Below are positions 1-10,023 of a stretch of 64,000 nucleotides of DNA, piece by piece; positions within the stretch are counted from its first letter, which is position 1, and each line of letters opens with the position of its first letter. The stretch covers positions 41,117-105,116 of the forward strand of contig BAJA01000016.1 in the NCBI GenBank assembly GCA_000613465.1, in the 5' to 3' direction. This DNA comes from Bacteroides nordii WAL 11050 = JCM 12987. Its GTDB lineage: Bacteria > Bacteroidota > Bacteroidia > Bacteroidales > Bacteroidaceae. The notes below the pieces were generated by a model. It saw nothing but the letters and a program-made list of their open reading frames with translations. It was not told where the DNA came from and did not search any database. Position numbers and translations under genes: made by a program.

Positions 1-1
1 G

Positions 2-415
2 CGTGAACAACTGGCTGCTGCTGTGAAACTTTATAAAGAAAGTATCCGTCCATTGGTGATGCAGGGTGATTTGTACCGTTTGGTTTCTCCGTATGAACAG
101 CCGGTAGCATCATTGAGCTATGTCTCCGAAGATAAAGAACGTGCGGTTGTTTATATTTATCAGACAGAAGATGGTAATGTTCCGGCCATTCTATTAAATG
201 GATTGGATGCCAATAAACGTTACCGTATTACAGAAGTGAATCTTCCGAAAGGACAGGGCCTTCCCGGCCGGGGAAGTGCCCTTCGGATGGCACCTTCCCG
301 TTTTGCCGCTCATGGTAAACTCTTCACCGGAGCAGAGTTGATGACAACCGGTATCGCAAATCCGCTCAGTAATCAGTTTGAGAGTGCAGTGATTCTGTTG
401 ACAGTGGAGAATTGA
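2..415 (+). CDS. GH36-type alpha-galactosidase, C-terminal part only
   Basis: The reading frame is open from the first bases of the window, so the gene starts outside it. The visible 137 residues look like the C-terminal beta-sandwich domain of GH36 (melibiase-like) alpha-galactosidases: a helix with a KLYKESIRP-like segment, then beta strands around LVSPYEQPVASLSYVS and the end VILLTVEN. No catalytic residue is visible, because the barrel lies upstream of the window. The family removes terminal alpha-galactose or alpha-GalNAc from glycans. It is followed by a repeat-rich gap and another glycosidase. Family assignment rests on overall resemblance only. Confidence 0.55.
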   Translation, partial: REQLAAAVKLYKESIRPLVMQGDLYRLVSPYEQPVASLSYVSEDKERAVVYIYQTEDGNVPAILLNGLDANKRYRITEVNLPKGQGLPGRGSALRMAPSRFAAHGKLFTGAELMTTGIANPLSNQFESAVILLTVEN

Positions 416-600
416 CAGTGGACAATGGGGCTGCGCTGGGGGGCTATATCTTCCCTGGAAAGAGGAGGGCTCAAAAGGGCGGGGAAAGGTATGTCGGCAC
501 AAAGCAGTTTGATTGTTACATTATTTATCTTCGACGGAACGCAATTCTTACAAATTTATTTGCGTAATTTGCACAATTGATGTTCCGATTACATTTTGTA
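416..600. other. Intergenic stretch with purine-rich dispersed repeat
   Basis: No gene is seen here. Just after the stop codon, GACAGTGGAGAATTGACAGT-like direct repeats run into a segment containing GGGGCTGCGCTGGGG and a G-rich tail. GCTGCGCT recurs in intergenic spacers near 35540 and 48800. A clear TAnnTTTG promoter for the next gene was not found; the closest string, TAATTTG near 566, has the wrong spacing. Confidence 0.4.
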
Positions 601-604
601 AAGT

Positions 605-680
605 CTGTTTGTAGTTAACGCCTTGCCTGCATGTAGCCTACGCCTATACTGCATGCAGACAAGGCGTAGACTGTAAACAG
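605..680. repeat. Long imperfect hairpin upstream of the six-hairpin glycosidase
   Basis: Arms 605-633 and 652-680 are inverted copies, about 24 of 29 positions matching, around an 18-base loop. The core ACGCCTTG pairs with CAAGGCGT and GCATG with CATGC. It lies 62 bases before the next start codon. It could end readthrough from the upstream gene or act as a leader structure. There is no T-run directly after it, so a classical terminator is less likely. Confidence 0.55.
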
Positions 681-741
681 GTAAAGTGGAGACTGGCAGA
701 TTGCCTGTTAAATGATATTTATAACCCATTAAATAATAATT

Positions 742-2766
742 ATGATGAACAAAAAACTAATTTCTCTCTCTCTTTTCTTTGTCCTTGTCGGATTAACCCT
801 TTCGGCACAGAATAAAGACCGTTGGGATATCACTCCCGAAGGTTCTATTCGTTGGCAGATTAAAGAAGACATTCCTCATTATGATCATCTTGAAATGAGT
901 GGACAGCGTCTCTCCGTTGTTCTTCGTTACGGAGTAGATGCCGACCGGGCTTTTCACCTCAATCGTAGCCTTGTCTTCCCAATGCTTCGTATGCAACCCA
1001 ATAAAACACAAAACAACCTCAGGCAGCGTTTTGAAGTCAATATCCCGGCTATGGTTACTATTGGCGATCAGACTTTGTTAAACGAACGTGTCAGTGATAT
1101 TACTTTCAACGGTATTATGACTGTTCATAGTTCTTTTGGTTATATCCGTAACCGGAAAGAAGTAGAGAATGCCATTCAACTGACCCGTACTCTGTATCCT
1201 TCACCCAATAATGACTATTATTGTGAGGAGTATTCTTTTACCAATGCCGGAGAGCACCCTGTTACAATGCGTGTTCCTGAGTGGAAGGTGACGTATAATA
1301 CTCCCGAAGAGGCTGGAGTTTATGGTGCTTATACCATTGAAGCTTCTCTTTCAAAGAACGGAACTTTCACAGTAGAGCCAGGTGGAAAACTCGAGTTCTA
1401 TGCCATCTTCTCCGGTCGTAAAGCAGGTGATGCAGCATTGACCCGCATTAATATTGAATCAGAACGTACCGGACGTCAGGCACTGATCAATCAATGGTGG
1501 AACAATCTTGTTCTTGATACTCCCGATCCTGTATTAAATCGTATGTTCGCTTTTGCCAAGCTGCGTGGGGCCGAAAGTATCTATCGTACAAAAGGTGGTT
1601 TGATGCATGGTCCCGGTGGTGAAGCATACTATGCAGCCATTTGGGCCAATGACCAGGCAGAATATATCAACCCTTTCTTTCCTTATCTGGGATATGAAAT
1701 AGGTAATGAATCTGCTTTGAACTCTTTCCGCCATTTTGCCCGATTTATGAATGATGAATATCGTCCTATTCCCAGTTCTATTATTTCCGAAGGAGTAGGA
1801 ACCTGGCATGGAGCCAAAGACCGGGGAGATGGAGCTATGATTGCTTACGGTGCCGCGCGGTATGCGCTTGCCCGTGGTGATAAAGAAGAAGCCCGGGAGT
1901 TATGGCCTCTTATCGAATGGTGTCTGGAATACTGTCATCGTAAGTTGACGCCTGCCGGTGTAGTAGCTTCTAATTCTGATGAACTTGAAAATCGCTTTCC
2001 TGCGGGAGATGCTAATCTTTGTACTTCTTCACTTTATTATGATGCATTACGTTCAGCTGCCCTTTTGGGGCGTGAATTGGGTATTTCTTCTGCACAGATC
2101 AAAACATATACCCGCCAGGCTGATGATTTGAAACAAGCTATTGAGTCGCATTTTGGTTACGAAATAGAAGGTTTCCCCAGTTATCGTTATTATGAAGGTA
2201 ATGATATTCTTCGTTCCTGGATTTGCATGCCGCTTACTGTGGGCATTTATACTCGTGCTAAAGGTACTATCGATGCTCTTTTTTCGCCCCGCCTTTGGAC
2301 GGACGACGGACTGTTGACTCAGGCTGGTACGGAAACTTTCTGGGATCGTTCCACTCTCTATGCACTTCGTGGTACAATTGCTGCAGGAGAAGTAGGGCGT
2401 GGTATGGCATTCCTTAAGAAATATTCTCAACGCCGTCTGTTGGGTGATCATGTTCCGTATGCTATTGAGGCTTGGCCCGAAGGTAATCAGCGTCATCTCT
2501 CTGCCGAAAGTGGGCTTTATTGCCGTATTTATACAGAAGGGCTTTTTGGTATTCGTCCCACAGGTTTACGTAGTTTTGAAATAACTCCGCGTCTTCCGCA
2601 AGAGTGGGAGTTTGCTAATCTGAATCGTGTGCGTGCGTTTGGTGCTGACTTTGATATACAGGTGAAACGTGCTGGCGGCAGTAAGTTGGCGGTTACAATT
2701 GTGAATGGAAAGAAAACTATAAAGAAAACCATTAGTGAAGGACAGACAATAACTGTGAGATTATAG
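742..2766 (+). CDS. Secreted six-hairpin (alpha/alpha barrel) glycosidase-like protein
   Basis: A 674-residue protein with an N-terminal signal peptide ending near LSAQ, then a beta-rich domain (about residues 25-245) and a helical alpha/alpha barrel domain (about 250-610), closed by a short C-terminal beta domain. This layout is typical of six-hairpin glycosidases such as GH63/GH78-like and related families. Acidic residues that could be catalytic lie in the WANDQAEYINPF, NSDELENRFPAGD and EAWPEGNQRHLSAE segments, but I cannot assign the family or the substrate. The first Met pair is followed by a Lys-rich n-region, which supports this start. It is flanked by a terminator and stands just before the HTCS gene. 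Confidence 0.7.
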   Translation: MMNKKLISLSLFFVLVGLTLSAQNKDRWDITPEGSIRWQIKEDIPHYDHLEMSGQRLSVVLRYGVDADRAFHLNRSLVFPMLRMQPNKTQNNLRQRFEVNIPAMVTIGDQTLLNERVSDITFNGIMTVHSSFGYIRNRKEVENAIQLTRTLYPSPNNDYYCEEYSFTNAGEHPVTMRVPEWKVTYNTPEEAGVYGAYTIEASLSKNGTFTVEPGGKLEFYAIFSGRKAGDAALTRINIESERTGRQALINQWWNNLVLDTPDPVLNRMFAFAKLRGAESIYRTKGGLMHGPGGEAYYAAIWANDQAEYINPFFPYLGYEIGNESALNSFRHFARFMNDEYRPIPSSIISEGVGTWHGAKDRGDGAMIAYGAARYALARGDKEEARELWPLIEWCLEYCHRKLTPAGVVASNSDELENRFPAGDANLCTSSLYYDALRSAALLGRELGISSAQIKTYTRQADDLKQAIESHFGYEIEGFPSYRYYEGNDILRSWICMPLTVGIYTRAKGTIDALFSPRLWTDDGLLTQAGTETFWDRSTLYALRGTIAAGEVGRGMAFLKKYSQRRLLGDHVPYAIEAWPEGNQRHLSAESGLYCRIYTEGLFGIRPTGLRSFEITPRLPQEWEFANLNRVRAFGADFDIQVKRAGGSKLAVTIVNGKKTIKKTISEGQTITVRL

Positions 2767-2792
2767 AATCTTCTGTCAGGTTACTTTTCCTT

Positions 2793-2833
2793 TATCCCGG
2801 TAAGATACATTTTCCTACCGGGATATTTTTGTT
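2793..2833 (+). terminator. Intrinsic terminator after the six-hairpin glycosidase
   Basis: TATCCCGGTA (2793-2802) and TACCGGGATA (2816-2825) form a perfect 10-bp stem with a 13-base loop, followed by a T-rich run to 2833. It separates the glycosidase from the regulator gene. Confidence 0.85.
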
Positions 2834-2870
2834 TTTCGATACTTACTTTGAATAGAAATTGTGCAGTTTT

Positions 2871-2944
2871 GTCTCTTTTTTCGGAAATAGAGTTATAGTT
2901 TCTGTCTCTTTTACTATAACTATCGTCTCTTTTTATTTCTATTC
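2871..2944 (+). promoter_or_regulatory. Candidate HTCS operator repeats upstream of the HTCS gene
   Basis: GTCTCTTTT occurs three times, beginning at 2871, 2904 and 2935, spaced 33 and 31 bases (about three helical turns). Between the last two copies lies TTTTACTAT, and GTTATAGT (2892-2899) is inverted as ACTATAAC (2913-2920). Related strings occur upstream of the esterase operon (7527-7562) and, on the minus strand, upstream of susC (32231-32256). HTCS regulators bind repeats near the genes they control, so autoregulation and control of both operons is a reasonable inference. Confidence 0.45.
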
Positions 2945-2989
2945 TCGAATATATGGGAATGGAGATTTTCACTATTTATAGGTTTTTAT

Positions 2990-2997
2990 TACATTTG
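2990..2997 (+). promoter_or_regulatory. Bacteroides-type -7 box for the HTCS gene
   Basis: TACATTTG matches the Bacteroides -7 consensus TAnnTTTG and lies 29 bases before the HTCS start codon. The -33 region is only T-rich, with no clean TTTG, which fits a weak or activator-assisted promoter. Confidence 0.5.
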
Positions 2998-3026
2998 CTA
3001 TGTATTAATCTATCGAAACTGTAACT

Positions 3027-6000
3027 ATGCTAAGAAAAACACTATTGTTGATATACCTGTTGTTGTCAAGTGTGTCTTATACCCTGGCACAGGATATCCG
3101 GAATTCCTTTTATTATAGTCCGCATATAAATGAGGGGCTTTCGCAACTTTCCGTCAGGGTCATTCATCAGGACTCCAGAGGTTATATCTGGTTGGGGACT
3201 AAGAATGGATTGAATCGCTATAATGGGAAAGAGTATACAGTATACCAAGAGAACCCATCTGACTCATTGAGTCTTACTAATAGTGATATTCTCTCTTTGG
3301 CGGAAGAACCCGGTCATGCTCTTTGGATAGGAACCAGTTATGGCTGAATCGTCTTTGCCAGCATACGAATCGTATTCGTCGCTATCTGGATGATAAGGGT
3401 ATATTGAGAGATGCAATCCAATCTGTTTTTGTTGACCGCTCCGGACGTGTGTGGGTGGGGAATCGCAGAGGGATCTTTCTTTATCATCGGGAGGAAGATC
3501 GTTTTTATCCGGTTGAAATTGCTGGCGATGGTGGTTCAGTCAGTGTTTCTGTTATATTTGAAGACTCATCTGGTAAGTTTTGGATAGGTACCCACGATGA
3601 TGGGGTTTACGTTTGTGACCAACAGATGCAAGTTATCAGCCATTATTCACAACGGACCAATCTGGCGTTGTCGGATAATGCTGTTTCAAGTATCTATGAA
3701 GATCATCTGAAACAGATATGGGTGGGGTGTCATCTTTATGGTTTAAATTGCGTTGACTTGCGTAATAACCGTATTACTCATTATACAAGTAAAAATAGTG
3801 GTTTGAAAAATGATTTCGTTCGCTGTCTTGTGGAGTGGGACGGACAGTTGCTTATCGGAACATATGACGGTATTTTTGCTCTTAACCTTACTACACGTGA
3901 TATAGAGAAGGTGGCCGATTACAGTGGAGACAGACACTCACTGGGACATTTTTCGGTTTATGCCTTTTGTCTTTCCAGTGCTAAGATACTGTGGATTGGT
4001 ACATATTCCGGTGGTATTACGATGCTTTCAAAACTGATGAACAGGTTTGTACGTCATGATCCTGGATATAGGTTGAATATACCAACCGGTATCTATAGTA
4101 CGGCTTGTGCTGATAAGGATGGTAGTTTGTGGCTTGCCACAGAAGGACACGGATTGTTGAATTACAATCCGGTTACTCAGAATGCTGAGTTTTATTTGCT
4201 TGATCGTACAGGACCCTCTCTCCATAATTCAAATATAATAAAGACTGTATTGCCGGAAGATGATTGTATCTGGTGCGGGACAGCCTTTGGTGAAATTTAT
4301 CGCTTTGATCTTCGTACCCGAAAATTCTCGTTATTCTATAAATATCCTGAATCGGTAGTGATTTATTCGCTACTTCGTGATGGTAAGGGGAATCTTTGGG
4401 CGTCTACCATTCGGCGTGAATTTGCATTAACTTGCTTTACCACGGATGGAAAGGTGTTAGATACCTTTGAAGATGCACAAGGGCGGAAAGTAAGTATGTC
4501 TGGTATTCGTTGCCTTTTTGAAGAGCGTGAAGGAGTAATGTTAATCGGTACCCGTTCTACGGGAATCTATCGTTACGATATGAATACCGGTGTAGTGGAT
4601 AACTATCGGAAAGATACTTTTCCCAGTAGTAAAGGATTCATACCGGGTAATTATATTTCCAGTATAGATCGTACTAAATCGGGTGATATCTGGGTTTCTA
4701 CTTATGGTAGTGGCATCTTCCGTTTTGATCCGGAACGTGGCGCTGACCTTTATGTGACGAAACAGGAAGGTTTGTTGGATAATAATATCTGCAAACTTAT
4801 TATGGGGAGGGATGGTAATTTGTGGATGAGTACGTCTCAGGGAGTAGCCGTATATAATCCTAAGACAGGCAAAGTACACAACTATGAAAGAGGTAATGGT
4901 GTTGATGTTCGTGAATTTACATTACACGGAGGAACATCTATGCCTGATGGAACAATTTGCTTTACGGCAAACAATGGGTTTATTACTTTCCAACCATTGA
5001 AGATGCAGGTTAACAGTTATATTCCTCCTATTGTATTGGAGCAGTTAAGTGTAAACAATCAACCTATTTCTCCGGGTGATGCTTCCGGCATACTTCCCGG
5101 TGTGTTGGATGATATGTCTGAGATACACCTTTCTTATAATGAAAATAATATATCTATTGATTATTGGGCACTGAACTTTGTATTCAATAATATGAATCGA
5201 TATGCCTATCGTTTGGAAGGATATGATACAGGCTGGAATGAAGCGGGAGGACGTACTTCGGCTTATTATACCAATTTGCGGCCGGGTGAATATACGTTCC
5301 ATGTGCGTGCGTCCAACAATGACGGACTGTGGAATAACGAAGGCCGTTCCTTGCATATCGTTGTTCATCCGCCTATATGGGCTACGTGGTATGCATATAC
5401 GTTTTATTTATTATTACTTTCTTGCGTGATATATATTATTTTGTTTTATATGAATGCCCGCCGTCGTTTGCGTGAGAACCTTCGTGTAGAGCAACTTGAA
5501 AAACGGCAGCAAGAAGAATTGCATCAGGCCAAACTTCGTTTGTTTACTAATTTCTCACATGAACTTCGTACACCGTTGTTGCTTATCATTACTCCGTTTG
5601 AAGAGATGGTAAAACAAGTAGGATTGCCTGGTGAATTACGTGAACGTTTGGGGATTATTTATAAGAATGCCCGAAAGTTGTTATTACTTGTCAATCAGAT
5701 GATGGATTTACAGAAGAATCAGACAGGTAATATGCAGTTACGTGTCAGTAAAGGAAATGTCTGTGAGTTTATAAAGGAGATCTATTATGCTTTCAGCCAG
5801 GTAGCACAAACGAATGAGATAGACTTCCGCCTTGATTGCCAACCAGAGGAAATAGATGCCTGGTATGATAAATCTTTATTGGAAAAACTTGTCTTCAACT
5901 TACTTTCCAATGCCTTTAAATATACTCCTGCCGGTAAGGACATAAAAATGCTGGTACGTAGTTACTCCTATGAAGAGTTGAACGAAAGCTACCGGAGTGA

Positions 6001-7212
6001 GGTTTATCATAAAGGCGATTGTAATGAAATGCGTTATTTGATGTTACGAATTGAAGACTCCGGTAAGGGGATTTCTAAAGAAGAGCGTGATAAAGTATTT
6101 ATTCCTTTCTATCAGGTTCCGGAGTCTACAGTTGCCAATGTCCCCGGTACAGGTATTGGGTTGAGCCTGGTGTATTCAATCGTGAAGCTATGCCGCGGGG
6201 GGATTTTTATAGAAGATATGGATCATCCGGGAGCTTGCTTTGTCGTGGTATTACCCATCAGTCCTATGGCCTTTAAAGAAGAAGAAATAGATACTTCCAT
6301 TGGTGAAGAGGGTATTATGGATTCTCAAGCTGACTCTTTGGATATGGCTAATGGTGGAACGGAAATGTCAGAATCAATAACGGTGGCACCTGCTGCCCCT
6401 CTTGCGTCTGCTTCTGGAGTTTCAGCACCGGAAGATTTTGCACGTCAGAAGTATAAAATCTTGTTGGTGGAAGATGATAAAGATGTTCGTGAATATCTCC
6501 ATAAATCTCTTGAGAATGATTATGATATTATAGAAGCTTACAATGGAGTGAGAGGATATGAGAAGGCGGTGAGCCACTTTCCTGATTTGGTACTGAGTGA
6601 TATTATGATGCCTAAACGTAACGGGCTCGAATTGTGTTCTATGATAAAGAATGATGTGCGTATCGGTCATATTCCTGTAATTTTGATGACGGCACGTTCT
6701 ATGGTGATGCATATCAAAGAAGGTTTCTCTGCCGGGGCAGATGATTATATTATCAAGCCTTTCAATATGGATGTATTACGATTGCGTATTCGTAGTTTAT
6801 TGGAAAGTAGGGCGCAGCTGAAGAAGTTGTATGGTAAGCGTTTCTCTCTCGATGAAATGGGTATAGAGGTTGTTTCTGCTGATGAACGCTTTTCACAGAA
6901 ACTGTTTGAGGTGATTGAAAAGAATATTTCCGATCAGAATTTGGGAGTAGAAATGCTTTGCCAGGAAATTGGTATCAGTCGGGCCAATCTGTATCGTAAA
7001 TTGAAATCTATAACTGAACTTTCACCTACCGAACTGATTCGTAACAAACGTCTTGAAATAGCTGCGAAGATGTTGAAAGAATCGGATATGAGCGTGTCAG
7101 AAGTTGCAGCATTACTTGGATTCAACAGTCATTCGTATTTCTCTAACTCTTTCAAGACTTTTACGGATATACTCCTACGGAGTTTATTCAGAAGAAGCAA
7201 ACGGGAATTTGA
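3027..7212 (+). pseudogene. Hybrid two-component system sensor/regulator (HTCS), two frameshifts
   Basis: An inner-membrane one-protein two-component system that senses glycan fragments in the periplasm and activates utilisation genes. In order: signal peptide (ending TLAQ), a large set of propeller repeats of the IWVGT/LWIGT type, a Y_Y_Y domain, a transmembrane helix near 5400-5450, a HisKA H-box (FSHELRTP, near 5555), an ATPase domain (EDSGKGIS, GTGIGLSLV), a receiver domain with phospho-acceptor Asp in LSDIMMP near 6600, and an AraC-type HTH. Two single-base losses break the frame. One, near 3340, makes a premature TGA inside the first propeller. The other, near 7160, sits in a run of four T where five would restore FYGYTPTEFI and a stop at 7212. 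Without the second repair the frame runs through spacer DNA to 7585. All key motifs are intact, so sequencing error is more likely than inactivation. Confidence 0.85.
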
Positions 7213-7230
7213 AGAGAGGGGAGAGTTGAA

Positions 7231-7522
7231 AAGAAGGGAGAAGGGAGAATTGAGAGGGGAGAAGTACTATGCAGCGGATAGCGTAGCCTATCTCCCTCTG
7301 AGAGGGGATACGCTTCGGGGCGGGAAGAGGTATGCGCAGGCCACTGTTCTTTGTTTTACATGTACATCTAACGCTGCTTTACATGTACATGTAAAACAAC
7401 TCTGTATATCGGCCGTGGATATCTTTTTTCCCGACTTAGCCAATGAATGCCACCGTGTAATAGTAAGGAGGTCACTATTAAGTTTTGCCTTCTCCTCTCT
7501 CAATTCTCCCTTCTCCCTTTTT
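7231..7522. repeat. Nested inverted-repeat element between the HTCS gene and the esterase operon
   Basis: Purine-rich arm 7231-7264 is inverted at 7489-7522 with about 32 of 34 positions matching. Inside it, TTGTTTTACATGTACAT (7351-7367) is perfectly inverted at 7383-7399 around a 15-base loop. TCCCTCTGAGAGGGGA near 7292 is a third small hairpin. No gene is needed to explain the segment. The purine-rich arm resembles text in the spacer near 35515, so this may be a dispersed non-coding element or a strong bidirectional terminator. Confidence 0.7.
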
Positions 7523-7526
7523 CTGT

Positions 7527-7562
7527 TACTATTGTCTCATTTCATTGTCACTATTGTCTCAC
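7527..7562 (+). promoter_or_regulatory. Candidate HTCS operator upstream of the esterase operon
   Basis: ACTATTGTCTCA occurs twice, 22 bases apart (GTCTCA at 7534 and 7556). The string resembles the repeats ahead of the HTCS gene: CACTATTGTCTC here against AACTATCGTCTC there. It lies about 100 bases before the esterase start. The role is inferred from similarity only. Confidence 0.4.
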
Positions 7563-7664
7563 TCTCATATATGATATGTTTCTGATAGTATCTGAAATAA
7601 TAGTTATCCTGTGTTTCTGTTAGATCGGCTTTCTTTGTACACAAACCAATGTAGTCCTGTTGAT

Positions 7665-9580
7665 ATGAAAAACAAGGTAATTATTCTTATATCTTTTTTA
7701 TTATTAAACTTGCCAGCTGTATTGTATGCTGGAAATATAGATGTTAAACAATCTGTATGGAATGGGCATGTCCGATATGATTTTACGTTTGATGGAAGCC
7801 ATGCTACAATTGTGTGTCCCGATTCTGTAATAAGCGGTAAACCTTGGATATGGCGTCCTGCTTTTTTTGGTGCTTTCCCATCAGTAGACAAAGCATTGTT
7901 GAAGAAAGGTTTTCATGTGGTATTTTATGATATGACTCACCGTTATGGTAGTCCTCAGGCAGTGGAGCAGGGAAGAAAGTTTTATGATTATCTGCTTTCT
8001 GCCTGGCATTTTTCTCCCAAAGTAACTCTTGAAGGTTTTAGTCGTGGCGGATATTATGCTTGAACTGGGCAATAGCCAATCCGGATAAGGTAGCTTGTCT
8101 CTATCTTGACAATCCGGTTTGTGATATGTTCAGCTGGCCGGGTGAGAAGAGTAAACTTTGGAATGATTTTCTTAAAGAATGGGGAATGACTTCTGTGGAT
8201 AAAGACAATTTCAAAGGAAATCCTCTTGATAATCTGGCTCCTTTGGCTTCTCAGCAGGTCCCTGTTATTGCCGTTTGTGGTGATAGCGATCGTGTCGTGC
8301 CTTTCAGGGATAATATGAAGTTGATACGTGACCGTTATCAACAGTTGGGGGCTCCTGTAGAGTTAATTATTAAACCGGGAGCAGATCATCATCCCCATAG
8401 TTTGGAAAATCCTGAACCTGTAGTTGATTTTATCTGCCGTAATCAACCCGATTATCAAGAAAAGCAATATCTGAATGAACGGGGTACATTGAAAAATTCC
8501 TTCATCCGTTTTGAAAAAGAACGTAAAGGACGGGTCGCTTTTCTAGGTGGATCTATTACTGAGATGCGTGGTTGGCGTGAGTTGACTAAAGACTATCTCC
8601 GGCGGCGTTTCCCTTTCACTGAGTTCGAGTTTATAGATGCCGGCATATCTTCTACAGGAACGACTCCGCATTCTTATAGATTCGAGCAGGATGTACTCCG
8701 GCATGGTGATATTGATCTTTTGTTTGTAGAAGCAGCAGTGAATGACCATGGCAATTATTTTTGTGCTATTGATCAGGTACGTGGTATGGAGGGGATAGTA
8801 CGACATGCTTTATTGGCAAATCCATCTACGGATATCGTTATGCTTCACTTTATTCATACTCTTTTTCTGGAAATGTACCCGAAAGGACGTGTACCGGATG
8901 TAATTCTGAACCATGAACGCGTGGCTAATTATTATTTGATTCCCTCTGTTCATCTGGCACATGAAGTGTCCGATCGTATTGCTGCCGGTGAATTCGATTG
9001 GGAACAGTTTGGTGGTATTCATCCGGCAGAACCGGGACATAAGATTTATGCAGCCTCTCTGGCACATCTGTTAGATAAAATGTGGAGTCGTGTGTCTGTC
9101 TCTGATGCAGTTGAAGCACATTCTGTACCCGAACCTCCATTGGATGTGAACAGTTATTATAATGCTTCATTTGCTGATATCAGTCAGGTTAAGCTTTCTA
9201 AAGGATGGGAGCATATTGCTTCGTGGAAACCGGATAATGGAGCCCATACCCGTAAGGGATTTGTTAATGTGCCGATGCTTTACTCAAATACCATAAATTC
9301 TACTTTTAGTTTTTCATTTAAGGGTAGGGCCGTAGGTCTGTTTTGCGTCTGCGGCCCTTTTTCAGGGACATTGGAGTACAGTGTGGACAATGCCCCATAT
9401 AAAAAGCTTGACACATATACCGAGTGGAGTAAGAACCTTTATATTCCCTGGGCATATGTGTTAGAGGCGGAGTTAGATCCGGAGCGGGAACATAAACTGA
9501 CGGTTCGTATCTCCAAAGAGAAGAATAAGAATAGTAAAGGACACGAATGTGTCATCCGAAATATACTAATTAATCAATAA
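7665..9580 (+). pseudogene. Secreted two-domain esterase: alpha/beta hydrolase plus SGNH hydrolase (frameshifted)
   Basis: The chosen ATG at 7665 gives a clean signal peptide ending near LYAG. The N-terminal half is an alpha/beta hydrolase with nucleophile motif GFSRGG. After it comes an SGNH/GDSL-type domain with FLGGSITE (Ser block, GGS instead of GDS), AGISSTGT (Gly), AAVNDHG (Asn) and GIHPAEPGH (His). A beta-sandwich tail of about 150 residues follows. Such pairs remove acyl groups from plant or host glycans. The frame breaks at about 8057, where one missing T in GCTTGAAC turns Ala-Leu-Asn into Ala-stop. Adding it back rejoins both parts exactly at the nucleophile elbow. First gene of an operon reaching at least 13504. 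Confidence 0.75.
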
Positions 9581-9592
9581 ACAATAAGAACT

Positions 9593-10021
9593 ATGAAAAC
9601 ATTGAAGTTATTTGTTTGTGCTACTCTGTTATTATTATCCGCCTGTGTGGATTTTGAAGAGGAGGGCCCTGATGTATCCGGTATTGATACCGGTGCTTAT
9701 CTCACTGCTGTAAAAATGACTGATGCCAAAGGAAATGATGTGGTTGTCAGTACAAATATTCCGGTACTTATAACCGATGCTAATAAACAAGAACATCTTA
9801 AAGATCCCTCGAATACAGAGATCTTGGTTACAGTAAAACCGGAAGCAGATGTGACTAATCTGAAATTGGTCGGTACGCTTTCTAACACCTCTTCCGCAGC
9901 AACTATCAGTCCGAAGATGGGAGTATTAGCGGATTTCAGTAACCCGCGTACCTATACAGTCACCTCTTATAATAAAAAGAATATAGTAGCTTATTCAGTT
10001 CGAGTTATTAAAGGACAGTAA
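9593..10021 (+). CDS. Small surface lipoprotein, DUF5018-like
   Basis: A 142-residue protein with a lipoprotein signal (lipobox LSAC, Cys near residue 18) followed by an acidic stretch typical of surface-exposed Bacteroides lipoproteins. The rest is predicted beta-rich (TNLKLVGTLSNTSSAATISP, YTVTSYNKKNIVAYSVRVI), resembling the small immunoglobulin-like domains found in glycan-utilisation loci. It sits 12 bases after the esterase and 2 bases before the TonB-plug protein, so all three are probably co-translated. No enzymatic motif is visible; a binding or scaffold role is a guess. Confidence 0.7.
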   Translation: MKTLKLFVCATLLLLSACVDFEEEGPDVSGIDTGAYLTAVKMTDAKGNDVVVSTNIPVLITDANKQEHLKDPSNTEILVTVKPEADVTNLKLVGTLSNTSSAATISPKMGVLADFSNPRTYTVTSYNKKNIVAYSVRVIKGQ

Positions 10022-10023
10022 CC

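Noticed and set aside
3323..7585. Taking the HTCS frame to its stop at 7585 as the true C-terminus
   Set aside because: The residues after about 7160 are low-complexity and come from a repeat spacer. The neighbouring frame gives the expected AraC-domain ending FYGYTPTEFI and a stop at 7212.
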